NCBI GenBank assembly: GCA_949297015.1
Contig: CASFRF010000072.1
Span: forward strand, 1 to 61,586
Direction of reading: 5' to 3'
DNA length: 61,586 nucleotides
From: an uncultured bacterium
GTDB lineage: Bacteria; Verrucomicrobiota; Lentisphaeria; Victivallales; Victivallaceae
The translations under genes and the position numbers were made by a program. Position 1 is the stretch's first letter, and each line of letters begins with the position of its first letter. Of the stretch, positions 17,285 through 25,775 are shown piece by piece. The notes under the pieces are model-generated. The model saw nothing but the letters and a program-made list of their open reading frames with translations. It searched no databases and was not told the DNA's origin.

Positions 17285-18361
17285 ATGCGGGGTCGGGAAC
17301 CGGTCAAACGGGAGCGGATCGTCTCGTTTCTGCGCGCGGGAATCGTCGCCGGGCAGTGGCGTCCCGGCGAGCAGCTCCCGCCCCGCCCCTGGTTTGAACA
17401 GCACTTCGAGGCGGCCAGCCATACCGTGCAGGATGCGTTCCGGGAGCTGCTGGACGCGGGGTTTCTGCTCGCTGAGCGGCGGCGCGGGACCCGGGTCCAT
17501 CCGGCTCCGCCCCACCTGACGCGCTATGCGCTGCTGCTCCGGGGACCGGCCGACCGCGACCACTGGCAGCCCCGGGGGCTCTGCGCCGCAGCGGAACTGC
17601 TGCAACAGCGCGGCTGCGACTGGCGGATCCACTTCGACCTCAACCGGGAGCCCGACGACCCGGCCCATCTGGCGCTGCTCCGCGAGATCGAGCAGCACGG
17701 GTACGCCGGGCTCTTTCTGGAAGGAGCGCCCCCGGCGGAGCAGCGGAGTCCGCTGTGGCAATTCCGGGGAATCCCGATCACCGGTTTTTTCAGCTCGGAC
17801 TTCGAGCGTCCGCCGGAGGTGGCGCCCTGCAGCCGTCCGCCCGGGGATCCGGAGCTGGAGTTCCAGCTGCTCCGGGCACTGGCGGAAGCCGGAGTCCGCC
17901 GTCCGGCGCTGCTGCGCTGCGCCGCCGGACATGACGACGCGCGCGAACAGCAGCTGTACCGGGTCATCGCCGAACTCGGCATGAGCAGTCCGCCGGGCTA
18001 TCTGCTGGAGTTTCACCCCGAGGCTCCGGAGCAGAGCCGCAATGTGCTGCGGCTGCTCTTCGCCGGACACAACCGGCTGCGCCCCGACGGGCTGGCGCTG
18101 GCCGACGAGCGGTTTCTGCCTCATGCGACCGAGGTCTTCCGTGAGCTGTCCGGAAGCGGATTCCGGGAGACGGTCCGGGTGGTTTCGGCGGCCCACCTGC
18201 CGGAGCCTCCGCCGTCCGGGCTGCCGGATCGCCTGATCGGGATCGATCTGCTGCGCACGCTGGAGAATGCGCAGCGCTTCATCGACGACCTCCGGGCCGG
18301 GCGGTCCTCCCCGCCTCCCCTGCGGGTGCGTTTTGACCAACCCCGGACGCCGGGAAGCTGA
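17285..18361 (+). CDS. GntR-type regulator with sugar-binding-like effector domain
   Basis: 358 residues from ATG 17285 with AAGGAG eight bases upstream (an in-frame GTG at 17276 overlaps that site and is less likely). Residues 1-70 are a winged helix of the GntR type (RERIVSFLRAGIVAGQWRPG, then HTVQDAFRELLDAGFLLAERRRGTRV). The rest resembles the LacI/periplasmic-binding-protein effector fold found in AraR-like GntR regulators (LFLEGAPP, IPITGFFSSDFERP, DGLALADERFLP). It probably senses a carbohydrate and controls neighbouring genes such as the secreted protein 44 bases downstream; this is inference. I cannot identify an operator with confidence. Confidence 0.85.
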   Translation: MRGREPVKRERIVSFLRAGIVAGQWRPGEQLPPRPWFEQHFEAASHTVQDAFRELLDAGFLLAERRRGTRVHPAPPHLTRYALLLRGPADRDHWQPRGLCAAAELLQQRGCDWRIHFDLNREPDDPAHLALLREIEQHGYAGLFLEGAPPAEQRSPLWQFRGIPITGFFSSDFERPPEVAPCSRPPGDPELEFQLLRALAEAGVRRPALLRCAAGHDDAREQQLYRVIAELGMSSPPGYLLEFHPEAPEQSRNVLRLLFAGHNRLRPDGLALADERFLPHATEVFRELSGSGFRETVRVVSAAHLPEPPPSGLPDRLIGIDLLRTLENAQRFIDDLRAGRSSPPPLRVRFDQPRTPGS

Positions 18362-18404
18362 GTGTGCCAAATCGACAGTCCAATCAACGGGAAAGGAACA
18401 GACA

Positions 18405-21400
18405 ATGAAGATGAGGAAGTGGCTGACCGGAGTCACCGTCGGCGCCCTGCTGGCGACCACCGCTCCGGCGCTGGATTTGATGGAAGGCGTGATGAACGCC
18501 GTTCCGACTCCGGGGCCGGTGACCATCGACGGCAAGCTGGACGACTGGGACCGTTCGGCGCGCGAATGGGTTGCGGTCTCGCCGGACAACGCCGATCGTT
18601 TCTCCGGCGAACTCATGGTCATGTACGACGACGATGCGCTCTACCTCGGGGGTGAAATCCTGACCTCCGGCGGCCCGCTGCGGAATCTCAACAAACCCGG
18701 GGAACGCCCTTGGATCGGCCACGACGTGGAGTTCCGCTGTGTGGTCGATCCCGACGCCCCCTGGCCGTTGGAAATCACCGACGCGCAGAAAGACGATCCG
18801 CGGTTCCGCCGGATCAAAACCATCACCCTGTGGCAGGAGACGGTGACCGGTACGCCGCACCTGACCATTGTCACCGGTCCGCCGTACCGGAATCTGGTTC
18901 CCGGGCTGGTCGATCCCCCGGAGGCGGAACTCAAGTTCAGCGAGGCGAAGGATCCCGACCGCTATTTCCTGGAGTGCCGGATCCCCTGGCAGCTGCTCGG
19001 CGTGGAAAACGGCAAAAATCCGTTCCGGCCCGGACAGGCGATGACCGCGTTCTGGACTTTGCTCTGGCCGCAGGGCATGACCATGCGGATCGAAGCCCTG
19101 CGGACCGGACCGACCAACAACTTCGGTTATGACTGGTGGATGGTCAAGAACTGGGGCAAGATCCATTTCCTGCCGGAGGGGAACTATCAGAACCCGCGCC
19201 CCTCGCTCAAGGAGTATCTGGCGGGGCTGGTCGAAAAACCTCAGTTCGACAGTTTTACGGTGGAAATGCCCGAAGACGGCCTGCTCTCGGTCAACGTGGT
19301 GGATGCCGAAGGCCGGGTGCTCCGCGAGATCGCCGGCGGCGAATTTCACCGTCGCGGCCCGGTCACGCTGTACTGGGATGGTCACGACTGGCGCGGCAAC
19401 CCGATGCCGCCCGGCGAGTATGAGTTCCGGGCCTACAAGCACGATCCGCTGACTCCGGTACTGGCCGGCGCGGCCGGGACCTCGGCGAAGATCCCCTACG
19501 AGACCAGCGACGGCAAGGGCAACTGGGGCGGCAACTTCGGACCGCCCACCGGCGCGGCGGCCACCGCCGACGGCCGCTACTACCTCTGGGGCAGCAACGA
19601 GGGAGGGAACTCCATCGTCAAAACCGATCCGGCCGGCAACATTCTGTGGCGGACCACGCCGTATGTGATGAACGGCGGCTACGGTCCCCATGTGGCGATC
19701 GACGCCAACGACCGCTATGTGCTGGTCGTCTCCGGCTGGATGAACAATCTGGTCTCGCGCTACGACGCGAAAACCGGCCTGACCGCCCCCTTCGACCCGG
19801 CCGACCGGGTCCTCCGGCTGGACGACTGGGGACCGACTCCGCCCGTGCAGCTGGACTGGGTGACGCCGATGCCCGCCGCCAACTCGATCGCGGTCGGGCA
19901 GGACGAGTTCTTCGTCCCCTTCCACTATCGGGGCGTGATCAAGGTCTACGATCTGGAGAGCGGCAAGCTCAAGCGCGAACTGCCCTGCGCCTATCCCGCG
20001 GGGGTGACGCTGGATGAGGCGGGCAACCTCTACGCCATCAGCGGCGGCAGCCAGATCGTCCGCTTCGACCGGGGTGAGGAACCGGCGCGGAACTACGCGT
20101 CGATTCCGCGCTGGCTGCAGGGCCAGCCCTGGGATCTGGCGGTGCGGGGAAATGAACTCTACCTCTCGGACAACCGGGCCAGCCACCAGGTGGCGAAGTT
20201 CATCAACGGCAAGTTCACGGGTTATCTGGGCACGCCCGGCGGACGGGTGATCAGCGGCAGGTACGACCCCTCGCGGATGCGCAACCCGGCGGGCATCGCC
20301 CTCGGGCCCGACGGCAAACTGCTGGTGGCCCAGGCCTCGCTGCCCAACGTCTTTCAGCTCTACGACACCCGGACCGGAGCGCTGGTGGAGGAGCGTTTCG
20401 GCGACGTCAACTACACGCCGGCGACCTGGCCGGAGGCCGGAGATCCGCTGAAGGTCTACGTCGCCGCCGGCGACCGCGGGCTGATCCGCTCGCAGCTCAA
20501 GGGCGACGGCAGCTCGGCCGGGGTGGACGCCTACTGGCAGTTCGAGGAGTGGCCGTTTGAACTGCGGAACTGGATGTTCAGCTTCAAAGTTCCGCGCAGC
20601 TTCAAGGGGCTCAAGGGACACACCTACATCCACGCGCCGGGGCTGGAGGAGAATCCGATCACCCTGATCCGCGTCGACGGGGAGAAACTCACCCCGGTCA
20701 ACTACCTCTATCCGGAAATGAGTCAGGAGTCCCCGCTCCACTTCTGGCGTGACCTCAACGGCGACGGGCTGGTGACGCCCGACGAGGTTCAGACCTTTAC
20801 CACCCTGGCCGGCGAGGAGATCGCCAAGATCAACCGCTGGGGGCGGGGCATCCTCTGCGGCAGTTACATCCACCGCCGGACCGGCGACCTCTATTTGCTG
20901 GGGGTGAACAACGCGATCTATCAGGTCCCCTTCAAATCGGTGGACGAGCGCGGCGTCTACGACTGGGATTTCCCCGCGGCGAAGAAGATCGTGAACGAAG
21001 TGATTCCGGGCTTCCAGGAGGTTGTCGCCTATGGCGCCCGGGGCGGCTTCATGGGGATCGACGTGGACGATTCCGGAAACATCTATGTCGGGTACAACGT
21101 CAATCTCGACTACGCCAAGCCGGAGTGGACCCGTCAGCTCCGCTTCGGGCTCGGGCACACCGGGAGTACGAACGCGGTCAAGCTGGCCTCGTTCGCGCCC
21201 GACGGCACGCCGCGCTTCCTGGTCGGGCGCAAGGCGACCGGCGTCCTCAAGCCCGGCGAGCTGTACCACAGCTGGACCCAGGCCGGACTGTGGGGCAACG
21301 ACTATGTGGCGCTGGCCTCGGAGTGGACACCCTTCACGCTCTACACCACCGACGGGTTCTTCGTCCAGACCCTGCTCGGCGACGCCAACCGCGGCGAGGA

Positions 21401-22307
21401 ACCGAGTCCGACCAACATCGGCGGCGGCGAGACCTTCTCCGGCCAGTTGGTCTACGACCCGGACCGTAACGAGGCCTACTTGTACACGGCCAACACCCAC
21501 GGCATGGTCTACCGGCTTGAAGGCATCGGGCCCGACGGCAAAATCAAGGGCGAGAAGCGCTGGCACGGCAAACTCCGGCTGACCCGGGCGATCGACCCCT
21601 TCCCCGCTCCCCGCGAGGCGGCCCAGCCGGAGTTCCTGCCGCTGACCGATCCCCTCCAAACCGGGAACTGGGGCGACCGCCCGGTCGACTTGTACGACAA
21701 CAACGACCAGCTGCTGGCCAAAGTCTATCTGGGGTACGACGCGACCCGCATCTACGCCCGGTTCGAGGTCAAAACGCCGCACCCGTTCGTCAATCGGGCG
21801 GATGATCCGGCGCTGATCTTCAAGCGCGGCGACGCGGTGGGGCTCTACTTCGGCTTCCCGGGGGAACGCAAGCAGCCGGCGGCCACCGACGTCCGGATTC
21901 TGGCCACCGTCTTCCAGGGCAAACCGGCGGTCGCGGCGCTGATCGCCCAGTCGGACCAGCTCCGGCAACCCTACGAGTACTACACCTCGGCCGGGGGACG
22001 CTGGAAGTTCGACTTCGCCGGGCTGCTGCCCGACTCCGAGGCGCGCTTCACGCCGACCGCCGACGGGTACACGCTGGAGTTCGCCGTCCCCCGCCGGTAC
22101 CTGCCGGATTACGGCTGGAAACCGGGCAACCGGATCGCCTTTGAAGCGGAGGTGCTGCTCTCCGGCAACGGTGTGCGCGGCCTGCAGACCATTTCGCGCA
22201 ACCATCTGTTCACCCCGCGCTCGGCGGTTCAGGCCAAGATGGTCGACGACATTCCGAGCGAAGCCCGCAGTTATCCGGAGTACTTCGGAACGGCGGTGAT
22301 TCGCTGA
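18405..22307 (+). CDS. Large secreted CBM9-like / beta-propeller protein
   Basis: 1300 residues from ATG 18405 (AAAGGAA upstream). A Sec signal peptide is seen (MKMRKWLTGVTVGALLATTAPA). Domains by eye: N-terminal CBM9-like carbohydrate-binding module (VTIDGKLDDWDRSA ... DDDALYLGGEI, ~25-235); a FlgD-like Ig element (DAEGRVLREIAGGEF, YWDGHDWRGNPMPPGEYEF, ~285-345); a long NHL/SMP-30-like repeat region (GVTLDEAGNLYAISGG, AGIALGPDGKLLVAQ, MGIDVDDSGNIYVGY, ~390-1050); and a C-terminal CBM9-like module (LLAKVYLGYDATRIYARFEV, ~1080-1295). No catalytic motif is recognised. It is probably an exported glycan-binding or glycan-processing protein under the upstream GntR regulator. The gene ends at a terminator shared with the convergent SGNH gene. 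Confidence 0.8.
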   Translation: MKMRKWLTGVTVGALLATTAPALDLMEGVMNAVPTPGPVTIDGKLDDWDRSAREWVAVSPDNADRFSGELMVMYDDDALYLGGEILTSGGPLRNLNKPGERPWIGHDVEFRCVVDPDAPWPLEITDAQKDDPRFRRIKTITLWQETVTGTPHLTIVTGPPYRNLVPGLVDPPEAELKFSEAKDPDRYFLECRIPWQLLGVENGKNPFRPGQAMTAFWTLLWPQGMTMRIEALRTGPTNNFGYDWWMVKNWGKIHFLPEGNYQNPRPSLKEYLAGLVEKPQFDSFTVEMPEDGLLSVNVVDAEGRVLREIAGGEFHRRGPVTLYWDGHDWRGNPMPPGEYEFRAYKHDPLTPVLAGAAGTSAKIPYETSDGKGNWGGNFGPPTGAAATADGRYYLWGSNEGGNSIVKTDPAGNILWRTTPYVMNGGYGPHVAIDANDRYVLVVSGWMNNLVSRYDAKTGLTAPFDPADRVLRLDDWGPTPPVQLDWVTPMPAANSIAVGQDEFFVPFHYRGVIKVYDLESGKLKRELPCAYPAGVTLDEAGNLYAISGGSQIVRFDRGEEPARNYASIPRWLQGQPWDLAVRGNELYLSDNRASHQVAKFINGKFTGYLGTPGGRVISGRYDPSRMRNPAGIALGPDGKLLVAQASLPNVFQLYDTRTGALVEERFGDVNYTPATWPEAGDPLKVYVAAGDRGLIRSQLKGDGSSAGVDAYWQFEEWPFELRNWMFSFKVPRSFKGLKGHTYIHAPGLEENPITLIRVDGEKLTPVNYLYPEMSQESPLHFWRDLNGDGLVTPDEVQTFTTLAGEEIAKINRWGRGILCGSYIHRRTGDLYLLGVNNAIYQVPFKSVDERGVYDWDFPAAKKIVNEVIPGFQEVVAYGARGGFMGIDVDDSGNIYVGYNVNLDYAKPEWTRQLRFGLGHTGSTNAVKLASFAPDGTPRFLVGRKATGVLKPGELYHSWTQAGLWGNDYVALASEWTPFTLYTTDGFFVQTLLGDANRGEEPSPTNIGGGETFSGQLVYDPDRNEAYLYTANTHGMVYRLEGIGPDGKIKGEKRWHGKLRLTRAIDPFPAPREAAQPEFLPLTDPLQTGNWGDRPVDLYDNNDQLLAKVYLGYDATRIYARFEVKTPHPFVNRADDPALIFKRGDAVGLYFGFPGERKQPAATDVRILATVFQGKPAVAALIAQSDQLRQPYEYYTSAGGRWKFDFAGLLPDSEARFTPTADGYTLEFAVPRRYLPDYGWKPGNRIAFEAEVLLSGNGVRGLQTISRNHLFTPRSAVQAKMVDDIPSEARSYPEYFGTAVIR

Positions 22308-22313
22308 AAAAAC

Positions 22314-22346
22314 CGGCGGGCGGAGGATGCTCTCCTCCGCCCGCCG
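22314..22346 (-). terminator. Terminator between convergent genes
   Basis: A 14-bp perfect stem (22314-22327 with 22333-22346) and 5-base loop. On the minus strand it is followed by one G and six T (22312-22307), so it terminates the SGNH-gene transcript; it may also stop plus-strand transcription although it lacks a T-run there. Confidence 0.9.
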
Positions 22347-22368
22347 TCCGTTCAAAACACCGGAACCG

Positions 22369-24129
22369 TCACTCGAACCGGATCCGGTAGGGCAACGCTT
22401 CCGCCTCCGGCGTTTTCTGCAACCGGATGACGCCGTAGTTCCGGGGCGTCCAGGCGTGACCGCTTTCGGCCCAGTTCAGCGTGGTCTTCTCGCCGGTCGG
22501 GCCCTGGTGAGTCCAGACCAGCGAAAAACCCAGATCCCCCGACTCCGGGAACCGCTCCTGCCGGAACCAAGCGTAGGGGATGAACAACTCGGCCTCGGCC
22601 CCGCCCGGAACCGGCCGCCAAGCGCCGTCAAGCCGGGCTTTGCGATCGGCGGTCTCGCCGCTGCTGAAGCCGATCTTGCCTTCGGGCAGGAACCGGATTC
22701 CCACCCAGAAGTAACGGCCGATGGTGTTGAACAGCTCCGGCGAGCGCGGGTCGAAGTAGAGCGTGGCGGAATCGCCGTCGACGCTTCCCTTGATCCGGAA
22801 GGCCACATAAAGCCCCTGCTCCCCGGCCTGGAAGGTGAAGTCGATCCACTTCTCCTCAAGCGACTTGCGGGCATCGGCCGGACCCGAGAGATTCCGCGCC
22901 TGATGCGCATAGCCCAGCGAACTCCAGACCTGATTCCGCCACTCCCCGAGCTCGCCGTCCACCCGGGCTTCGCCCGGCAGCACCGAGCCGTAGCGCGTAT
23001 ACACCAGTTCGCGGGCACGGGTTCCCTGGATCACCGGAATCCGTCCCGATTCGTCGCGCAGCGGCGGCAGCGTGGCTGCAGTCGGAGGCAGCGCATCGGC
23101 GCCGCCGCGCGGGCACGGCACCGGCGTCACCCGCGCCTCGCCGTCCGCCCCGAAGTCGATCGCCGTCACCGCCATCAGATCTCGCTTGAGATACCACGAC
23201 CAGGGCGGATGCAGCAGATCCGCCGGCTCCTTCAGCTCCGGCAGCTCGATGGTCAGCGTAGTGGCGCCGCCGGGCGCCAGCTGGTAGTTCTGCTCGGCCC
23301 GGCCCTCCATCCGGTCGGGCAGCAGCACCACCAGCCGCCCCTGACGCGGCTCGGAAGTGAGGTTCACCGCCCGGATCTCCAGCGCCGCCGGCCAGCGGAA
23401 ACGGCCCTCGAAGGCCAGCGGAGCGGGCTCCTCCTTCCGGGTCAGGAAGTTCATCACCGTCTCGGCCAGCTTCTCATGCCCGGCCACGTTGGGATGGATG
23501 TGATCGCTCGCCGGATAGAGCCGGTGCAGCGCCTGGAACAACTCCGGAAAATCGCGGGCCGGCTGATGTCCGAAGGCGGAGAAGGTCGGGATCACCGGAT
23601 AGTCGTGCTCCGCCCGGGCCAGATACGCGGCAAAAATTCCGGTCCGCCAGGGGAAGGCGGAATCAAGCTCGATGTCCTTGAGCTCCGGGTGCGGCGTCGG
23701 CTGCAGAAACAGCACGTCGCAGCCGAACTCCCGGACCGCCCGGTCGGCGATATAGCGGTAATTGGCCAGATAGGTCTCCGGCTCGGCGAAGCAGATCTGA
23801 TCGTTCAATCCGTACATGATCAGCAGCAGATCGGGTTTGAACGGAGCGACGTCGACTTCGTAGTTCCGGCTGGTGGCGTCGGCCGAACAGCCGCCGTGCC
23901 CCTTCTTGACGGCCTTGATCTGCTCATTCCCGGTGAACTCCTTCAGCCGCCGGGCCAGAAACTCCTGATAGTTCCCGGTGACCGTCACCGAATCGCCCAC
24001 CGCCAGAATGGTGTAGGGCTCTCCCCGCTCCAGTTTGGCCCCGGTGCGCGGCAAGGTCTCCTGCAACACCCCGGCCGACACCCCCGCGGCGATCAACATC
24101 GCCCCCAGCACTCCGATTGTCTTGTTCAT
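22369..24129 (-). CDS. Secreted SGNH/GDSL hydrolase with C-terminal CBM9-like domain
   Basis: 586 residues from ATG 24129, with GGAGGAA right before it. Signal peptide MNKTIGVLGAMLIAAGVSAG. The SGNH catalytic blocks are complete: AVGDSVTVTGNY (block I serine), GHGGCSADATSRN (block II), MYGLNDQICF (block III Asn) and SDHIHPNVAGH (block V Asp-x-x-His), within residues ~30-250. A middle domain follows, and residues ~420-580 resemble a CBM9-like module (VDGELGEWRNQVWSSLG ... GLYVAFRIKGSVDG). It is likely a carbohydrate esterase acting outside the cytoplasm. Its start overlaps the stop of the DUF5808-like gene (ATGA), so the two are translationally coupled. Confidence 0.88.
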   Translation of the reverse strand: MNKTIGVLGAMLIAAGVSAGVLQETLPRTGAKLERGEPYTILAVGDSVTVTGNYQEFLARRLKEFTGNEQIKAVKKGHGGCSADATSRNYEVDVAPFKPDLLLIMYGLNDQICFAEPETYLANYRYIADRAVREFGCDVLFLQPTPHPELKDIELDSAFPWRTGIFAAYLARAEHDYPVIPTFSAFGHQPARDFPELFQALHRLYPASDHIHPNVAGHEKLAETVMNFLTRKEEPAPLAFEGRFRWPAALEIRAVNLTSEPRQGRLVVLLPDRMEGRAEQNYQLAPGGATTLTIELPELKEPADLLHPPWSWYLKRDLMAVTAIDFGADGEARVTPVPCPRGGADALPPTAATLPPLRDESGRIPVIQGTRARELVYTRYGSVLPGEARVDGELGEWRNQVWSSLGYAHQARNLSGPADARKSLEEKWIDFTFQAGEQGLYVAFRIKGSVDGDSATLYFDPRSPELFNTIGRYFWVGIRFLPEGKIGFSSGETADRKARLDGAWRPVPGGAEAELFIPYAWFRQERFPESGDLGFSLVWTHQGPTGEKTTLNWAESGHAWTPRNYGVIRLQKTPEAEALPYRIRFE

Positions 24130-24452
24130 GTTCCTCCGTTTGGTTTCTGGCTTTGTCGTCTCTCCACCTCGCTCCGAAGCGACCGCTCCTCCCGTCGGGC
24201 CCGGTAAAAACTGAACCAGACCGCCCCGGTCAAACCTCCGACCAGCACGCCCGCCCCCGCCACCGGAACCCACCGGCCGATCCAGACTGCCGCCACCGGG
24301 ATCAGCAGCAGAATCAGGACCGGAACCGCCCGGGGGTGCCCGAAATTCAAGGTGACCCCGAGCCAGCGCGGCTGCTTGTACACAAACAGCCGCGGATCTT
24401 CGGGCCGATGGTAGATCAGCCGGCGCCACCGGAAAAAGTTCCGTTGCCCCAT
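24126..24452 (-). CDS. Small membrane protein, DUF5808-like
   Basis: 108 residues from ATG 24452 (GGAGCAGGCCCC upstream). The N-terminal part contains RLFVYKQPRWLGVTLNFGHPRAVP, resembling the short DUF5808 motif (a conserved 'G-T-hydrophobic-N-F-G-x-P' pattern). Two hydrophobic helices follow (about residues 42-60 and 62-80) and a basic tail (RARREERSLRSEVERRQ). No function is known. It is followed by the SGNH hydrolase with a four-base overlap (ATGA, 24126-24129), and both are driven by the promoter at 24501-24529. Confidence 0.65.
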   Translation of the reverse strand: MGQRNFFRWRRLIYHRPEDPRLFVYKQPRWLGVTLNFGHPRAVPVLILLLIPVAAVWIGRWVPVAGAGVLVGGLTGAVWFSFYRARREERSLRSEVERRQSQKPNGGT

Positions 24453-24500
24453 GGGGCCTGCTCCTCTCTTGAAATTCCGGATCCGGATTCCATTCCGGAG

Positions 24501-24529
24501 AATATACCCCCCTCGCCCCGGGTCGTCAA
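24501..24529 (-). promoter_or_regulatory. Promoter for DUF5808-SGNH operon
   Basis: Minus strand TTGACG (24529-24524), 17-base spacer, TATATT (24506-24501). The TGA stop codon of the upstream antiporter gene (24528-24526) lies inside the -35 box. Confidence 0.7.
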
Positions 24530-25719
24530 GTCCGGTCGCGATCAAACCCGGAGCCTCCCTCCTCCCCCAGCAACCGCCGTCCGCGGTCGAGTGCCAGCGC
24601 ACCCACCGGCGCGGTGATCAACGTCGCCAACACGGCGGCCGCCAGCACCAGCTCGCCGCACGGCAGACCCAGACTCAGCGGAATCGCTCCGACCGCCGCC
24701 TGCACCGTCGCCTTGGGCAGCTCCGCCAGCAGGCAATAGAGCTGCAACGGACGGGGCAGGCGGCCCCCGGCCAGCGCCACCAGCGTCCCCGCCAGCCGGA
24801 ATCCCAGCGCCCCGCCGAGCAGCAACAGCAGCACCGGACCGAAGCGGCCGATGACTCCGGGATCGAGCGCGGCGCCGATCAGGACGAACAGCAGAATCTC
24901 CGCCGCGCGCCAGAGCTGGTTGAACCCGTCCGCCACCTTGCGCACCACTCCCGGCGCCACCTGCTTGAGCACTACGCCGACACTCACCACCCCCAGCAGT
25001 CCGGAACCGGGGAAGAACCCCCACCGTTCCAGTTCCGGAAACAGCACCGCCACGCTGAGCACCAGCAACACTCCGGAGGTCGTCCCGCTCCGGAACCGGC
25101 GCAGCAACCACCCCGCCAGCAGACCGCAAAGGCCTCCCGCGGCCACCCCGCCGACCAGCGCCAGCGGCAGCCGGAACCACGCAACGGAGCTCGTGCCGCC
25201 ATGCTGCAACACCCCCAAAACCACGCCAAACACGCTCAAAGCGAACACGTTGTCCAGCGAGGAGGCGGCCAGCAGCAGCGGCGACACCCGCGCTTCCCCC
25301 TCCTCCCGCAGCCGGAGCAACCGCGGCGCCAGCACCGCCAGACTGACCGCCCCCAGCATGGCCCCGATCAGCGCTCCTTCCAGCCGGGAAATTCCGAGCA
25401 GCGGCGGCGCCAGCAGCACGCATCCGCCCAGCTCCGCCGCGCCGGGCAAAATCCCGAGCAGCAGAGCCGGCAACCCGATTTTTTTCAGATCCCGGAGCTC
25501 GAGCGCCAGCCCGACCCGGACCAGAATGATCACCAGCGCCAACTGGCGCAACTCCGCCGCGTGAGCCAGCACCTCCGGCGCCAGCCAGCGGCAGCCGTGC
25601 GGTCCGAGCGCCCACCCGGCCAGCAACATGCCCAGCAATCCGGGCAGCCGCAACCGTCCGGCCAGCCACCCCGCCGCGCCGCCGACCAGAAAGATCAACG
25701 CCAGTGTCGTCAACTTCAT
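24526..25719 (-). CDS. CPA2-type cation/proton antiporter under fluoride riboswitch control
   Basis: 397 residues from ATG 25719, about 12 membrane helices. Typical of the CPA2 monovalent cation/proton antiporter family: LPGLLGMLLAGWALGP near the N-terminus, GALIGAMLGAVSLAVLAPRLL, and the helix LLLAASSLDNVFALSVFGVV with Asp156-Asn157 at the ion-binding position where electrogenic members have Asp-Asp. There is no C-terminal RCK/TrkA-N domain. The transcript begins with a fluoride riboswitch and terminator, so expression should rise with fluoride; the protein is therefore a candidate fluoride exporter or a pump that relieves fluoride-linked stress (inference). AAGGAGGTG lies only two bases from the ATG, so the TTG two codons later (25713) is an alternative start. 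Confidence 0.88.
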   Translation of the reverse strand: MKLTTLALIFLVGGAAGWLAGRLRLPGLLGMLLAGWALGPHGCRWLAPEVLAHAAELRQLALVIILVRVGLALELRDLKKIGLPALLLGILPGAAELGGCVLLAPPLLGISRLEGALIGAMLGAVSLAVLAPRLLRLREEGEARVSPLLLAASSLDNVFALSVFGVVLGVLQHGGTSSVAWFRLPLALVGGVAAGGLCGLLAGWLLRRFRSGTTSGVLLVLSVAVLFPELERWGFFPGSGLLGVVSVGVVLKQVAPGVVRKVADGFNQLWRAAEILLFVLIGAALDPGVIGRFGPVLLLLLGGALGFRLAGTLVALAGGRLPRPLQLYCLLAELPKATVQAAVGAIPLSLGLPCGELVLAAAVLATLITAPVGALALDRGRRLLGEEGGSGFDRDRT

Positions 25720-25741
25720 CACCTCCTTTTCCGGTTTCCGC

Positions 25742-25775
25742 AAAAAAAAAGACTTCCGCCCATCGAGCAGAAGTC
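25742..25775 (-). terminator. Riboswitch-controlled intrinsic terminator
   Basis: A 9-bp stem (25775-25767 with 25759-25751, one G-U) is followed by nine T on the minus strand (25750-25742). The 5' arm GACTTC (25775-25770) is the same segment that closes the aptamer pseudoknot, so ligand binding and termination exclude each other. It lies 23 bases before the antiporter ATG. Confidence 0.92.

Noticed and set aside
18384..22355. Very long open frame on the minus strand antisense to the CBM9/propeller gene
   Set aside because: High-GC shadow frame: composition rich in Arg/Gly/Val/His without any domain, and the plus-strand gene has a signal peptide and modules.
22327..24207. Long plus-strand frame across the SGNH gene
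   Set aside because: Antisense shadow of the SGNH hydrolase; no start context and low-complexity Arg/Gln-rich translation.
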